Below, one piece after another: positions 17,398 to 25,289 of a DNA stretch of 64,000 nt. Origin of the DNA: Litchfieldia stipae. Lineage in GTDB: Bacteria; Bacillota; Bacilli; Bacillales; Bacillaceae_L. The stretch covers positions 248,001-312,000 of the forward strand of contig NZ_JACYHA010000002.1 of assembly GCF_014837155.1 (NCBI RefSeq), given 5' to 3'. The translations under genes were made by a program, and so were the position numbers. Below the pieces are notes generated by a model. It ran no database searches. It saw nothing but the letters and a program-made list of their open reading frames with translations, and was not told where the DNA came from. Position 1 is the first letter of the stretch; each line of letters begins with the position of its first letter.

Positions 17398-18108
17398 CTA
17401 TGTCTCTTTGTTACCATCCACTGTATTATGATTTTGCATATATTTTTCTAGATTTTTCATAGCAAGTTCCATGACTTTTTTATATTTATCATCACCGAAA
17501 ACTTCATATAGATCTCTATAATCATTATACACGTCTAATAAACCATCGATGATTTCTGCTTTTTCTTTCTTTATTTTTATCATTTCTTTTTCTGTTTTTT
17601 TTGACATGTCCATGATGGCTTGCAACTCCATTGTCTTTTTTTGTTTCTGAATCATATAAAACAGTGTAAGTTTTTGAAGAAAGGTTTCTGCATTCTCACT
17701 ATCAGCAATAAGAATCAGTTCTTCTTCAGCTGCTTCTAACCATTCACCATCTGAAAGTCTTGATAACTCATAAATTATTTCTTCAAATGAACCTTCTTTA
17801 TATCTCCAAATCTCTGTCCGAATTCCGACGACTTTGAAGATGTTTTTTCCATATCCTTTAACAAAAACCAAATCTCCAAAATAATATTTTAATTGGACCT
17901 CTAACTGTTCTATTTCAATTTCTCCACCTTGGTAAGTTGAAATAGAATCAAGACAGGACTCTAAGAAGAATTGATGTCCATGATTCACTTTATATAGATA
18001 GTCTCCGTCTACATGCTCTATATCTGTAACCGTCCCCACCGTTCCATATTGAGTAATAACAACAATATCGCCTATTTTGAAACGTGGGGGTTTTTGATTA
18101 TGATTCAT
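17398..18108 (-). CDS. yodN: YodN-like protein
   Basis: 236 residues. The N-terminal part has two small beta-barrel-like repeats (RFKIGDIVVITQYGTVG and YYFGDLVFVKGYGKN), followed by a long charged coiled coil (about 150-215). I assign it to YodN from position between YozD and YozE and general similarity. Function unknown. GGAGG lies 9 nt upstream of the start. Confidence 0.72.
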   Translation of the reverse strand: MNHNQKPPRFKIGDIVVITQYGTVGTVTDIEHVDGDYLYKVNHGHQFFLESCLDSISTYQGGEIEIEQLEVQLKYYFGDLVFVKGYGKNIFKVVGIRTEIWRYKEGSFEEIIYELSRLSDGEWLEAAEEELILIADSENAETFLQKLTLFYMIQKQKKTMELQAIMDMSKKTEKEMIKIKKEKAEIIDGLLDVYNDYRDLYEVFGDDKYKKVMELAMKNLEKYMQNHNTVDGNKET

Positions 18109-18189
18109 ATTAGCTGTCCTCCTTCATCTCATCCTACTAAAGGTGGTTTGATATTATATGCAAAATGGAAGAAAACGCTAATCATAAAT

Positions 18190-18220
18190 GAAATAGGTTG
18201 ACATTCAGTCAACCTATTTC
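18190..18220 (-). terminator. Intrinsic terminator of yozE
   Basis: Perfect 12-bp stem AAATAGGTTGAC/GTCAACCTATTT with a 5-nt loop. Confidence 0.75.
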
Positions 18221-18253
18221 ACCTATTACTATATATATTTTTTTGTAGGCCCA

Positions 18254-18475
18254 TTATTCTTCATCGCTTATATATAACTCCCATGCGCGATCAAAGACTG
18301 ACATTGAGTCAAGATATTCTCCATTAAATTCTAAATATGTGCTTATTTCATGATAATCGAAAATGTTTTTTGGAAAGCTATGGTCGAGATACATATTATT
18401 TGCAAATAGGCTTAGCTCATCCTTACCTTTTTCATTTCGGTATTTAAGCATATAATGATAAAATGATTTACGCAT
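18254..18475 (-). CDS. yozE: YozE family protein (UPF0346)
   Basis: 73 residues starting MRKSFYHYMLKYR and containing FPKNIFDYHEIS, which are the signature blocks of UPF0346 (SAM-like helical fold). Function unknown. The B. subtilis neighbours yodN and yokU occur on either side here too. Confidence 0.92.
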   Translation of the reverse strand: MRKSFYHYMLKYRNEKGKDELSLFANNMYLDHSFPKNIFDYHEISTYLEFNGEYLDSMSVFDRAWELYISDEE

Positions 18476-18535
18476 TCAACTACTCCTTTATAAACAAAGC
18501 AACTTTTCTCATTTTATCATATCACTTCAGAAATC

Positions 18536-19597
18536 TTAAAATGAAAAAGAACTTTTTTGATTCAAATTTATAACAAATGATGTCAGTAGGTTAATTGTTG
18601 CTTGTAGATCATCTAAGTCTATCACTTCAACCGGTGAATGTGCATATCTAGATGGAATGGATAACACACCAGTCGGAATCCCTTTATTGCTAAGTGACAC
18701 TGCTCCACCATCAGTCCCAATCCCTGGGAAGACTTCATATTGAAAACGAATCTCTTTCTCTTTAGCAACTGTAATTAGAGTTTCCTTCACAGTTGGATGT
18801 GCAATTAAGCTAAAGTCAATAATCTTAATACCAGTACCTTCGCCTAAATGTAAAGTTTGATCCATCGTCTCTTCTGGTGTATCACTTACAGCTGTCGTGT
18901 CAATTGCAATAGCTACATCAACTTCTATATTTCGTGCCGCCACTTGCGCTCCTCGTAAACCAACTTCTTCTTGAACAGTGAAGATAGCTACTACTTCACC
19001 AGCAAATGCTTGATTCTGTAAGTTCTCTAGCAATTTAATAACCACCGCACAACCTGCTCTGTCATCTAAGCCTTTTCCTACAACTCTTCCAGTATGTTCA
19101 TTTCCTAATAAATCAAGTTCTGTTGCCCATGTGATTGGCGAACCAATTTCAACTCCTAGTGCAAGTGCATCTTCCTTGGACTTTGCCCCAATATCTATGT
19201 ATAACTGTCTATGATTTCTTACTTTTGATGCATCATCAAACTTCACAAAATGAGCGGACATCGTGCCTATGACACCTAATAATTCTCCTGATTTTGTTCT
19301 AACCCTTACCTTTTGAGCAAGGAGAATCCGATCATCATGGCCACCGAGTTTTTCAAATCGGATCAACCCATTATTTTCTATTTTTTTTACGATAAAGCCA
19401 ATCTCATCCATATGTGCAGTAACTATAATTTTGGGTCCCGGTTGACTCCCTTTTCGCGTAGCAATCACATTTCCAATTGGATCAATCACTACTTCATCCA
19501 CCATGTCTTTAATATAATCTTTGATGAAATATGAGACTGGCTGTTCATAGCCACAAGGTCCATGAAGGCCAGTTAACGTTTTTAATAAATTAAACAT
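18536..19597 (-). CDS. M42-family metallo-aminopeptidase
   Basis: 353 residues. Two-metal ligands in order are TAHMDEIGF, GLDDRAG, VQEEVGLRG and SRYAHSP. M42 enzymes (glutamyl aminopeptidase, cellulase M-like, TET assemblies) trim N-terminal residues from peptides in the cytosol. The ATG at 19597 has GAGG 9 nt before it; another ATG lies 9 nt earlier. It is not part of the B. subtilis kamA region as I know it. Confidence 0.9.
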   Translation of the reverse strand: MFNLLKTLTGLHGPCGYEQPVSYFIKDYIKDMVDEVVIDPIGNVIATRKGSQPGPKIIVTAHMDEIGFIVKKIENNGLIRFEKLGGHDDRILLAQKVRVRTKSGELLGVIGTMSAHFVKFDDASKVRNHRQLYIDIGAKSKEDALALGVEIGSPITWATELDLLGNEHTGRVVGKGLDDRAGCAVVIKLLENLQNQAFAGEVVAIFTVQEEVGLRGAQVAARNIEVDVAIAIDTTAVSDTPEETMDQTLHLGEGTGIKIIDFSLIAHPTVKETLITVAKEKEIRFQYEVFPGIGTDGGAVSLSNKGIPTGVLSIPSRYAHSPVEVIDLDDLQATINLLTSFVINLNQKSSFSF

Positions 19598-19711
19598 AAT
19601 GCACATCCTCTATTCGTATTTGACTCTACTATTCTTCACTAGGTTAATAAGTTACCTTAGTTAAGTATAATGAAAAATGACAATTATCGCAAAAAAAAGT
19701 TATTTCAAATC

Positions 19712-19741
19712 ATAAAAAGAGCCAAGCCTGTTAGACTTAGC
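19712..19741 (-). terminator. Terminator of the kamA-yokU operon
   Basis: GCTAAG/CTTGGC stem (one G-U pair) followed by TCTTTTTATG on the minus strand. Confidence 0.7.
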
Positions 19742-19751
19742 ACTTTCAATT

Positions 19752-20027
19752 CTAATCAAATTTGAAATAATTTCTTTTTAACAACCTTTGTTTTCCCATT
19801 AATTCATTAAATGTTAACGAGCTTTCTAAGATTTTAGTATTAATTAATAATAGTTGTTCTTCAATTTGTTCAATAATCTCTTCTTCCTGGTAGCTCATCC
19901 CACATTCATTACAATTTATCGTTGGAGTATCTTTGATTTCAATCGCTTTCGTTCCATCTGGTAATTCCCAATAGACTGTAGTTGTCTTATCCATAATTTG
20001 TTCAGAGGAGCACCATTCGCAACACAT
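19752..20027 (-). CDS. yokU: YokU family zinc-binding protein
   Basis: 91 residues. Two CxxC pairs, CEWCSS near the start and CNECGMSY in the middle, would form a small zinc ribbon. The TTTVYWELPDGTKAI block matches B. subtilis YokU. The ATG lies 1 nt after the kamA stop, with AAGGAG inside the last kamA codons, so translation is coupled. Function unknown; consistently linked to kamA. Confidence 0.88.
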   Translation of the reverse strand: MCCEWCSSEQIMDKTTTVYWELPDGTKAIEIKDTPTINCNECGMSYQEEEIIEQIEEQLLLINTKILESSLTFNELMGKQRLLKRNYFKFD

Positions 20028-20028
20028 T

Positions 20029-21441
20029 TTATATCTCCTTTCCATCATCAGTCTGCTGCCATTTCTTTAATTGAGCTTCATATTTTTTCTGCTTTAACTG
20101 ATCACGTTTTTCTCGTTTATCCTTTAGTGAAGAATGAGTTGGGTCTGTTGTGTAAGTCTGACGTCGATTTAAACGTTTTAATCCATTAGGTACTAGATTG
20201 AATTCTTGATCATTTAATAACCCTGAAATACCAATCGAAGATTTTTTATCAGTACTATTTGGATAGATCTCATTGAAGTACTCATCTGCACGTCCTGGGA
20301 GATAATTTTCAGGTTCTGGATATGTCGTGATGACACCTTCAAAATTCCGTAAGACCACTTTTTCAGGACTTTGTGATATTAAATAATTGGGTTGTAGCGC
20401 AATTTTTCCACCTCCACCAGGAGCGTCACATACAAATGTAGGGACTGCGTACCCAGAAGTATGTCCTCTTAACCCTTCAATAATTTCGAGACCTTTTGAA
20501 ATAGGTGCTCGGAAATGACCAATTCCTTCTGATAAATCACATTGATAAATATAATATGGACGAACTCTGAATTTGACTAGATCATGCATTAATTTCTTCA
20601 TGATCGGTACACTGTCATTAATTCCAGCAAGTATGACTGATTGATTTCCAAGCGGAACACCTACATTTGCAAGCATTTCACATGCTTTTTTGGATTCCTC
20701 AGTGATTTCTATTGAAGTATTAAAATGGGTATTTAACCAAATAGGATGATATTTTTTTAGAATTGAACATAGATTTTCTGTAATTCGTTGAGGAAATACG
20801 ACAGGAGCTCTAGTTCCGATTCGTATAATTTCAACATGAGGTATTTCTCGTAAATTCTTCAAAATATATTCAAGGATTTGATCATTAATTAATAGTCCAT
20901 CTCCTCCAGATAGTAAGACATCTCTTACTTCTGGTGTATTTCGTATATATTCAATAGCAGCGTCTAGCTGTTTTTTGGGAACCCCCATTCCAATCTGTCC
21001 TGAGAATCTTCTTCTCGTACAATAGCGACAATACATCGAACATTGATTAGTCACAAGAAAAAGTACTCGATCTGGATAACGATGGGTTAATCCAGCTACT
21101 GGTGAATCTTCATCTTCATGAAGCGGATCTTCAAGATCATATTTCGTTTTATAGATTTCTTTTGAAATAGGTACAGATTGCATTCTTATTGGACATCTTG
21201 GATCATCTGGATTCATCAACGATGCATAATATGGGGTGATATTAAGTGGAATCGTTTTGGTTGAAATTCTTACACCTTCTTCTTCATCCTTTGTTAGATT
21301 TATGACTTTTTTCAAATCATCGATTGTTCTAATCGTGTTTGTGAGCTGCCATAGCCAATCATTCCATTGATCTTCTGTAACTTCTTTCCATAAATCTATG
21401 TCCTTCCAATGACGAGTTGGCTTATATAAATCATTTAGCAT
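20029..21441 (-). CDS. kamA: L-lysine 2,3-aminomutase KamA
   Basis: 470 residues, radical SAM/PLP enzyme converting L-lysine to L-beta-lysine. The radical-SAM cysteines are C134, C138 and C141 (CSMYCRYC); the PLP lysine is in PGGGGK (K346). The C-terminus is a basic Lys/Gln-rich extension. B. subtilis places it beside yodP-yodT; here it is first in an operon with yokU and has a sigma-54-type promoter. GGAGG precedes the ATG. Confidence 0.96.
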   Translation of the reverse strand: MLNDLYKPTRHWKDIDLWKEVTEDQWNDWLWQLTNTIRTIDDLKKVINLTKDEEEGVRISTKTIPLNITPYYASLMNPDDPRCPIRMQSVPISKEIYKTKYDLEDPLHEDEDSPVAGLTHRYPDRVLFLVTNQCSMYCRYCTRRRFSGQIGMGVPKKQLDAAIEYIRNTPEVRDVLLSGGDGLLINDQILEYILKNLREIPHVEIIRIGTRAPVVFPQRITENLCSILKKYHPIWLNTHFNTSIEITEESKKACEMLANVGVPLGNQSVILAGINDSVPIMKKLMHDLVKFRVRPYYIYQCDLSEGIGHFRAPISKGLEIIEGLRGHTSGYAVPTFVCDAPGGGGKIALQPNYLISQSPEKVVLRNFEGVITTYPEPENYLPGRADEYFNEIYPNSTDKKSSIGISGLLNDQEFNLVPNGLKRLNRRQTYTTDPTHSSLKDKREKRDQLKQKKYEAQLKKWQQTDDGKEI

Positions 21442-21471
21442 GAGATCTCCTCCTTATTTTACTTATTTACC

Positions 21472-21489
21472 TTGCAAGTTTCGTGCCAA
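21472..21489 (-). promoter_or_regulatory. Sigma-54 (SigL) -24/-12 promoter of kamA
   Basis: On the minus strand the sequence reads TTGGCACGAAACTTGCAA. This fits TGGCAC-N5-TTGC, with GG at 21487-21486 and GC at 21475-21474 and the required 10 nt between. Predicted transcription start is about 21463, giving a 20-nt leader with a ribosome-binding site before kamA. A matching activator gene lies directly upstream. Confidence 0.88.
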
Positions 21490-21490
21490 A

Positions 21491-21521
21491 ATAAAAAAAC
21501 TGCTAAAAATGCAGTTTTTTA
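21491..21521 (-). terminator. Intrinsic terminator abutting the kamA promoter
   Basis: 10-bp stem AAAAAACTGC/GCAGTTTTTT. On the minus strand its T tract runs straight into the -24 element. It would end transcripts coming from the activator gene. Confidence 0.8.
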
Positions 21522-21525
21522 TTTT

Positions 21526-21687
21526 GGCTATTTTCGTATATATTGTTGCTTTGAATACCGCAGCCTGAATACACTCCGCGTCCTGTGGGAGCCAGCGCAT
21601 CCCACGGGAGTCTTGAGTGTATTCAGGCTGCTAGAAATCATTTTCAATTAATTTATCACAAAAACAACAAACTTTGAGTAAACAGCC
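21526..21687. repeat. Palindromic MITE-like repeat, copy 1
   Basis: 162 bp. The ends are GGCTATTTTCG and the inverted AAACAGCC, with imperfect inverted repeats of about 25 bp including GTTG near each end. The core is a large hairpin with arms CAGCCTGAATACACTC and GAGTGTATTCAGGCTG. Flanks TTTATTTT and TTTATTTA suggest an 8-bp target duplication. It lies between the activator stop codon and the activator's terminator. Copy 2 is at 57147-57312. Confidence 0.82.
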
Positions 21688-21688
21688 T

Positions 21689-23065
21689 TTATTTAAAAAG
21701 TTTATTCATTTTATATTGAAGGGTTTGTCTTGGAATCTGTAATAGCTTTGACGCTCTCATGACATTCCCATCCGTGATACGAAGAGCATTTGATATAACC
21801 TTCCTTTCCGTTTCCTCTAGAAGCTGTTTTAAAGGTTGAATCGATGGTTCATGAATGAGAGTAGATTGATGTTGTAAAAAGTGTGGAGGTAAATACTCAG
21901 GTAATAACGTTTTGCCTTCAACCATGTTCATCGCATGTTCAACAATATGCTTCAGCTCCCTTACATTCCCTGGCCAATGATACGTAACTAGCCGATTAAT
22001 GAATTCATCATCCGTATTTGTTACCTTCTTATTAAAATCCAGATTAAATTTGTTTATAAAATGCTCGATTAAAATTGGAATATCTTCTTTGCGACTTTTC
22101 AAGGGGGGAATTTGTAATGAAAAAACATTTAATCGATAAAATAAGTCTGCCCGTATCTCACCATCCCTCAAGCATTCCTCTGGATGCTTATTCATTGCTA
22201 CAATCACACGTACATCAACTTTAAATACCTTTGTACTACCAATTCTTCGAACCATTCCATCCTCTAACACTCTTAATAATCGAGCTTGCAGTTCAAGTGG
22301 CATCGAGTTCATTTCATCCAAAAATAAAGTTCCCCCATGTGCAAGTTCAAATAAACCAGCCCTGTCAATTGCACCTGTATAACTCCCTTTAACTGTACCA
22401 AATAAGATACTCTCAAGTAGAGATTCTGGTATTGCTGCACAATTTTGAGCAATAAATGAACCATGACTTCTTGATGAAAAGTTATGAATTGATTGAACTA
22501 ATAATTCTTTCCCTGTTCCTGTCTCACCAAATACCAATACAGTTGATGAAGTTTGAGCAACATTTCTTGCTTGCTTGAGTACTAGCTTGAATTCAGGATT
22601 AACAGTTAAGATATCATTCATTGTATATTGAGCACCATTCATTTCATTAGGTTTTTTTGTTTTCTTATTAGATTTCTGCTGCAAATCCAACAGTTTATTA
22701 GAGAGATGTTTTAGCTGCGAATAATCCTTTGCAATTTCAATTGCTCCTACTAGATTATCATTGACAATGATTGGCAGTGTCGTATTAATGGTATCGATTT
22801 GAACACCACGAATGTTTTTATAAGATTGTGGAAGCTGATAAATCGGTTGAGATGTTTTAATGACATTTAATAAGGTACTTGATTTCTCTGTTAGCGATGG
22901 GAATACATCTAATAAGTGTTTTCCTAAAACCTCATCAATTGTTAGACCATCATGCTTAGCAGCCATTTCATTATAATAAATCGTCACCCCTTCATTATTT
23001 ATGACATGAATGGCTTCATCAATGCTTCCCAAAATTGCCTTCACCATCTCGTCACTCATTAACAC
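21689..23065 (-). CDS. Sigma-54-dependent activator, RocR-like (PAS, AAA+, Fis HTH)
   Basis: 458 residues. The N-terminal PAS sensor is about residues 5-115. The AAA+ domain has Walker A GETGTGKE (180-187), the sigma-54 contact loop GSYTGA (227-232, variant of GAFTGA), Walker B GGTLFLDE (about 244-251), and RADLFYRLNVF. The C-terminal Fis-type helix-turn-helix is about 430-455 (GNVMRASKLLQ). It opens closed sigma-54 complexes. Start is GTG, 9 nt after GAGGTG. It lies between ablB and kamA, so lysine or beta-lysine is a reasonable inducer guess. Confidence 0.92.
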   Translation of the reverse strand: MLMSDEMVKAILGSIDEAIHVINNEGVTIYYNEMAAKHDGLTIDEVLGKHLLDVFPSLTEKSSTLLNVIKTSQPIYQLPQSYKNIRGVQIDTINTTLPIIVNDNLVGAIEIAKDYSQLKHLSNKLLDLQQKSNKKTKKPNEMNGAQYTMNDILTVNPEFKLVLKQARNVAQTSSTVLVFGETGTGKELLVQSIHNFSSRSHGSFIAQNCAAIPESLLESILFGTVKGSYTGAIDRAGLFELAHGGTLFLDEMNSMPLELQARLLRVLEDGMVRRIGSTKVFKVDVRVIVAMNKHPEECLRDGEIRADLFYRLNVFSLQIPPLKSRKEDIPILIEHFINKFNLDFNKKVTNTDDEFINRLVTYHWPGNVRELKHIVEHAMNMVEGKTLLPEYLPPHFLQHQSTLIHEPSIQPLKQLLEETERKVISNALRITDGNVMRASKLLQIPRQTLQYKMNKLFK

Positions 23066-23106
23066 TTATAGGATCACCTCACGGGAATTGCCTCAGATGC
23101 CAATTA

Positions 23107-23985
23107 TTAAGCATCTTCTGCCGATTTTTCAGCAGTGATTGATAAATCCTTTGACCAGACATTCATGTCCTCTAATTTATCAAAGATATAACAATTATTT
23201 GCTAGTCTACCTGTGTAGGTGTAACCCAATTGATGAAAACAAGCATTCATTCCATAAGAAAGTGATCTAGCAATTGAATACACACAATAGATCTGTTTAT
23301 TCAATAATTCTAGCTCTAATTTTGTGAGTAACAATTTCATAAACCCGTATTTTCGAAACGCTGGAATTGTCGCACAATCAGTTAATTCGGCATTGTAGTA
23401 TTTGAAATTGATATCTGCAGATGCAGCACTGACTATGCCGCTATCATTTTTTATATAATAAAAGATATTTCCATTATCTATCGACGTCTTGATATAATCT
23501 GGGTTTATTAATGGAGTTGGATATATTTTGAAAACCGTGGAATACATATGTGCTAACTTTTCGGCATCAGATTCATTAGCTTTACGTAAGGTGTATTCAG
23601 ATGGTCTCGAAGTTTTTTTTACAATCGTCTTCTGTTTAATATCTGATAGTATTTTGTCCTCTGCACTCCAAGTCTGACTATTTCTACGTTCCGTTTTTGG
23701 ATATTTTGTCATAATATATGCGTCACTACCACTAAAATACTTCTGTACTATTGCCTCTAGGTGGAATCCTCCAGCAATAAAAGTGAACATTTGCTCTTTC
23801 CTAACATAGCAAATTACTTTTTCAAATTGATTTTCTGTTATCAGTGTCTGAAGCTTATTTATGATATGTGAAGGATTTCCACTAAAATCATTTAATCTTA
23901 AACGTTTATTAAAATAATCATACGTCATCTCCATTTTGTAATTTGGTGACTTTAACAATTTCTCTTCATAAAAGGTTTGCCCCAT
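23107..23985 (-). CDS. ablB: Beta-lysine N6-acetyltransferase (AblB/YodP)
   Basis: 292 residues. A family-specific N-terminal domain is followed by a GNAT domain from about residue 138, with the acetyl-CoA loop in TIPAFRKYGFMKLL. AblB acetylates L-beta-lysine made by KamA, giving N-epsilon-acetyl-beta-lysine, an osmolyte in some Bacillus and archaea; in B. subtilis yodP adjoins kamA. Here the activator gene follows it by 41 bp and kamA comes after. AGGTG precedes the ATG. Confidence 0.9.
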   Translation of the reverse strand: MGQTFYEEKLLKSPNYKMEMTYDYFNKRLRLNDFSGNPSHIINKLQTLITENQFEKVICYVRKEQMFTFIAGGFHLEAIVQKYFSGSDAYIMTKYPKTERRNSQTWSAEDKILSDIKQKTIVKKTSRPSEYTLRKANESDAEKLAHMYSTVFKIYPTPLINPDYIKTSIDNGNIFYYIKNDSGIVSAASADINFKYYNAELTDCATIPAFRKYGFMKLLLTKLELELLNKQIYCVYSIARSLSYGMNACFHQLGYTYTGRLANNCYIFDKLEDMNVWSKDLSITAEKSAEDA

Positions 23986-24062
23986 TTCATCACCTCCATC
24001 TACTTACTTCTTCTTTATTTCATCATACTTGCAATCACAATAAGATATTCTACTAACAAAGT

Positions 24063-24090
24063 AAAAAAGAAGGAATCTTAATCCTTCTTT
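24063..24090 (-). terminator. Terminator of the ger operon
   Basis: AAAGAAGGA/TCCTTCTTT stem with trailing T residues; the gerC stop codon lies in its loop. Confidence 0.8.
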
Positions 24091-25289
24091 TCTACTTCCG
24101 AAATAAAGCTGTCCGTTCTCACACCAGAACGTCTTAAAAATGCCTTAGCCTTAACTTCAACATTTGCTGTAGAAAATTCTTCATCCCAATCACCCTCAAC
24201 TTCTTTCCATTTTTTGTAGTCACTTCTTCTTAGATCTTCTCCAAAACCAAAAATGTCTACTTGATATTTATCTTGTACCTTTTCTATTGTACCTGTGATC
24301 TGCTCTTTAATAAATTTTTCTATTGATTTTTCATGTATTAGATATGACTCCATTTCTGATAATTTATTAGGACATTGAGTTCCCTGTAAATTGGCTTCGA
24401 CTATAACCTCAACTGATAGATTTGGGATTCCATCTTGATAAGTGACTCTTCTTTTTGCAGTAGAATGGTTAATTTTTACATCTATATATTTATTTTCTTG
24501 TTCTTGCTCTACTGAACATGGTGCTGTAATAGTGGTCTTTTCTAATTCGTTAATCCATAAATAGTTACGTGTGTCCTCTAATGAAAGGAAACCTAATAAA
24601 GTGTCATATTTGAAAATAGCCATTCCATCAAATACAACTGTCGCTTCTAAATCTAAGTTTTTGTTGTTATCAACGCTGTTCCCTTTTTTAGGATTGCCTT
24701 CAATAGTGATTGCTGCAGCAACTGGTTGCCTGCCTTTTGAAACAAATGCCTCAATAAAATCAGTAAATCGTAAATGTGGATCCCCCCCCCACTCCCTTAA
24801 AAATGTTTCAGCTTGATAATGAATTTTCATGGAAGGACTTTTTCGACCTGGGTAGGTTGTTTTAATAATATCTGAGGCCTTTACTCCTTTTGCAATCATG
24901 ATATTGAAATCATTTCGAACCTCCCCACTCCGTTCTAAAAAATCAAAGAAATCAACCATCCCTTTTTTTGCCACTTGTTCATCAATCACAATTAAACGTG
25001 TATGTGAGTAGATTAATTTTCTAATATATCCTTTATTCATTTTATCAGATAATTCTGAGATAGAATCTCCTTCTAGTGCAAAGACTACGACAGGAGTATC
25101 ACCAGTACCTCCACCATGAGCAAATTCTGCTGCATTTATGACTTCGACTGATAATTTATATTTTTTATTTTCCCCTTTTTCAATGGCCATCCCTGTGACA
25201 ATTGACACTTCATTTAATTCAATACTGTCCCAGCACCCAGTTAATACTAGTAGCGTACAACACATGTTTAAGAGTAGAATTTTCCTCAT
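24078..25289 (-). CDS. Spore germination lipoprotein, GerC subunit
   Basis: 403 residues. A signal peptide with lipobox LVLTGC is followed by the Ger(x)C domain, including ELNEVSIVTGMAIEKG near the N-terminus. It is the lipid-anchored subunit of an A-B-C nutrient germinant receptor in the spore inner membrane. Its ATG overlaps the gerA stop (ATGA). The coding sequence contains a run of nine G (24782-24790) within EWGGD, unusual in this AT-rich DNA. Confidence 0.93.
   Translation of the reverse strand: MRKILLLNMCCTLLVLTGCWDSIELNEVSIVTGMAIEKGENKKYKLSVEVINAAEFAHGGGTGDTPVVVFALEGDSISELSDKMNKGYIRKLIYSHTRLIVIDEQVAKKGMVDFFDFLERSGEVRNDFNIMIAKGVKASDIIKTTYPGRKSPSMKIHYQAETFLREWGGDPHLRFTDFIEAFVSKGRQPVAAAITIEGNPKKGNSVDNNKNLDLEATVVFDGMAIFKYDTLLGFLSLEDTRNYLWINELEKTTITAPCSVEQEQENKYIDVKINHSTAKRRVTYQDGIPNLSVEVIVEANLQGTQCPNKLSEMESYLIHEKSIEKFIKEQITGTIEKVQDKYQVDIFGFGEDLRRSDYKKWKEVEGDWDEEFSTANVEVKAKAFLRRSGVRTDSFISEVEKKD

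Noticed and set aside
23085-23110. Enhancer-like sequence near the ablB-activator junction
   Set aside because: Short repeated TGCC and weak AATTG/CAATT arms only, about 1.6 kb from the kamA promoter; not convincing as an activator site.
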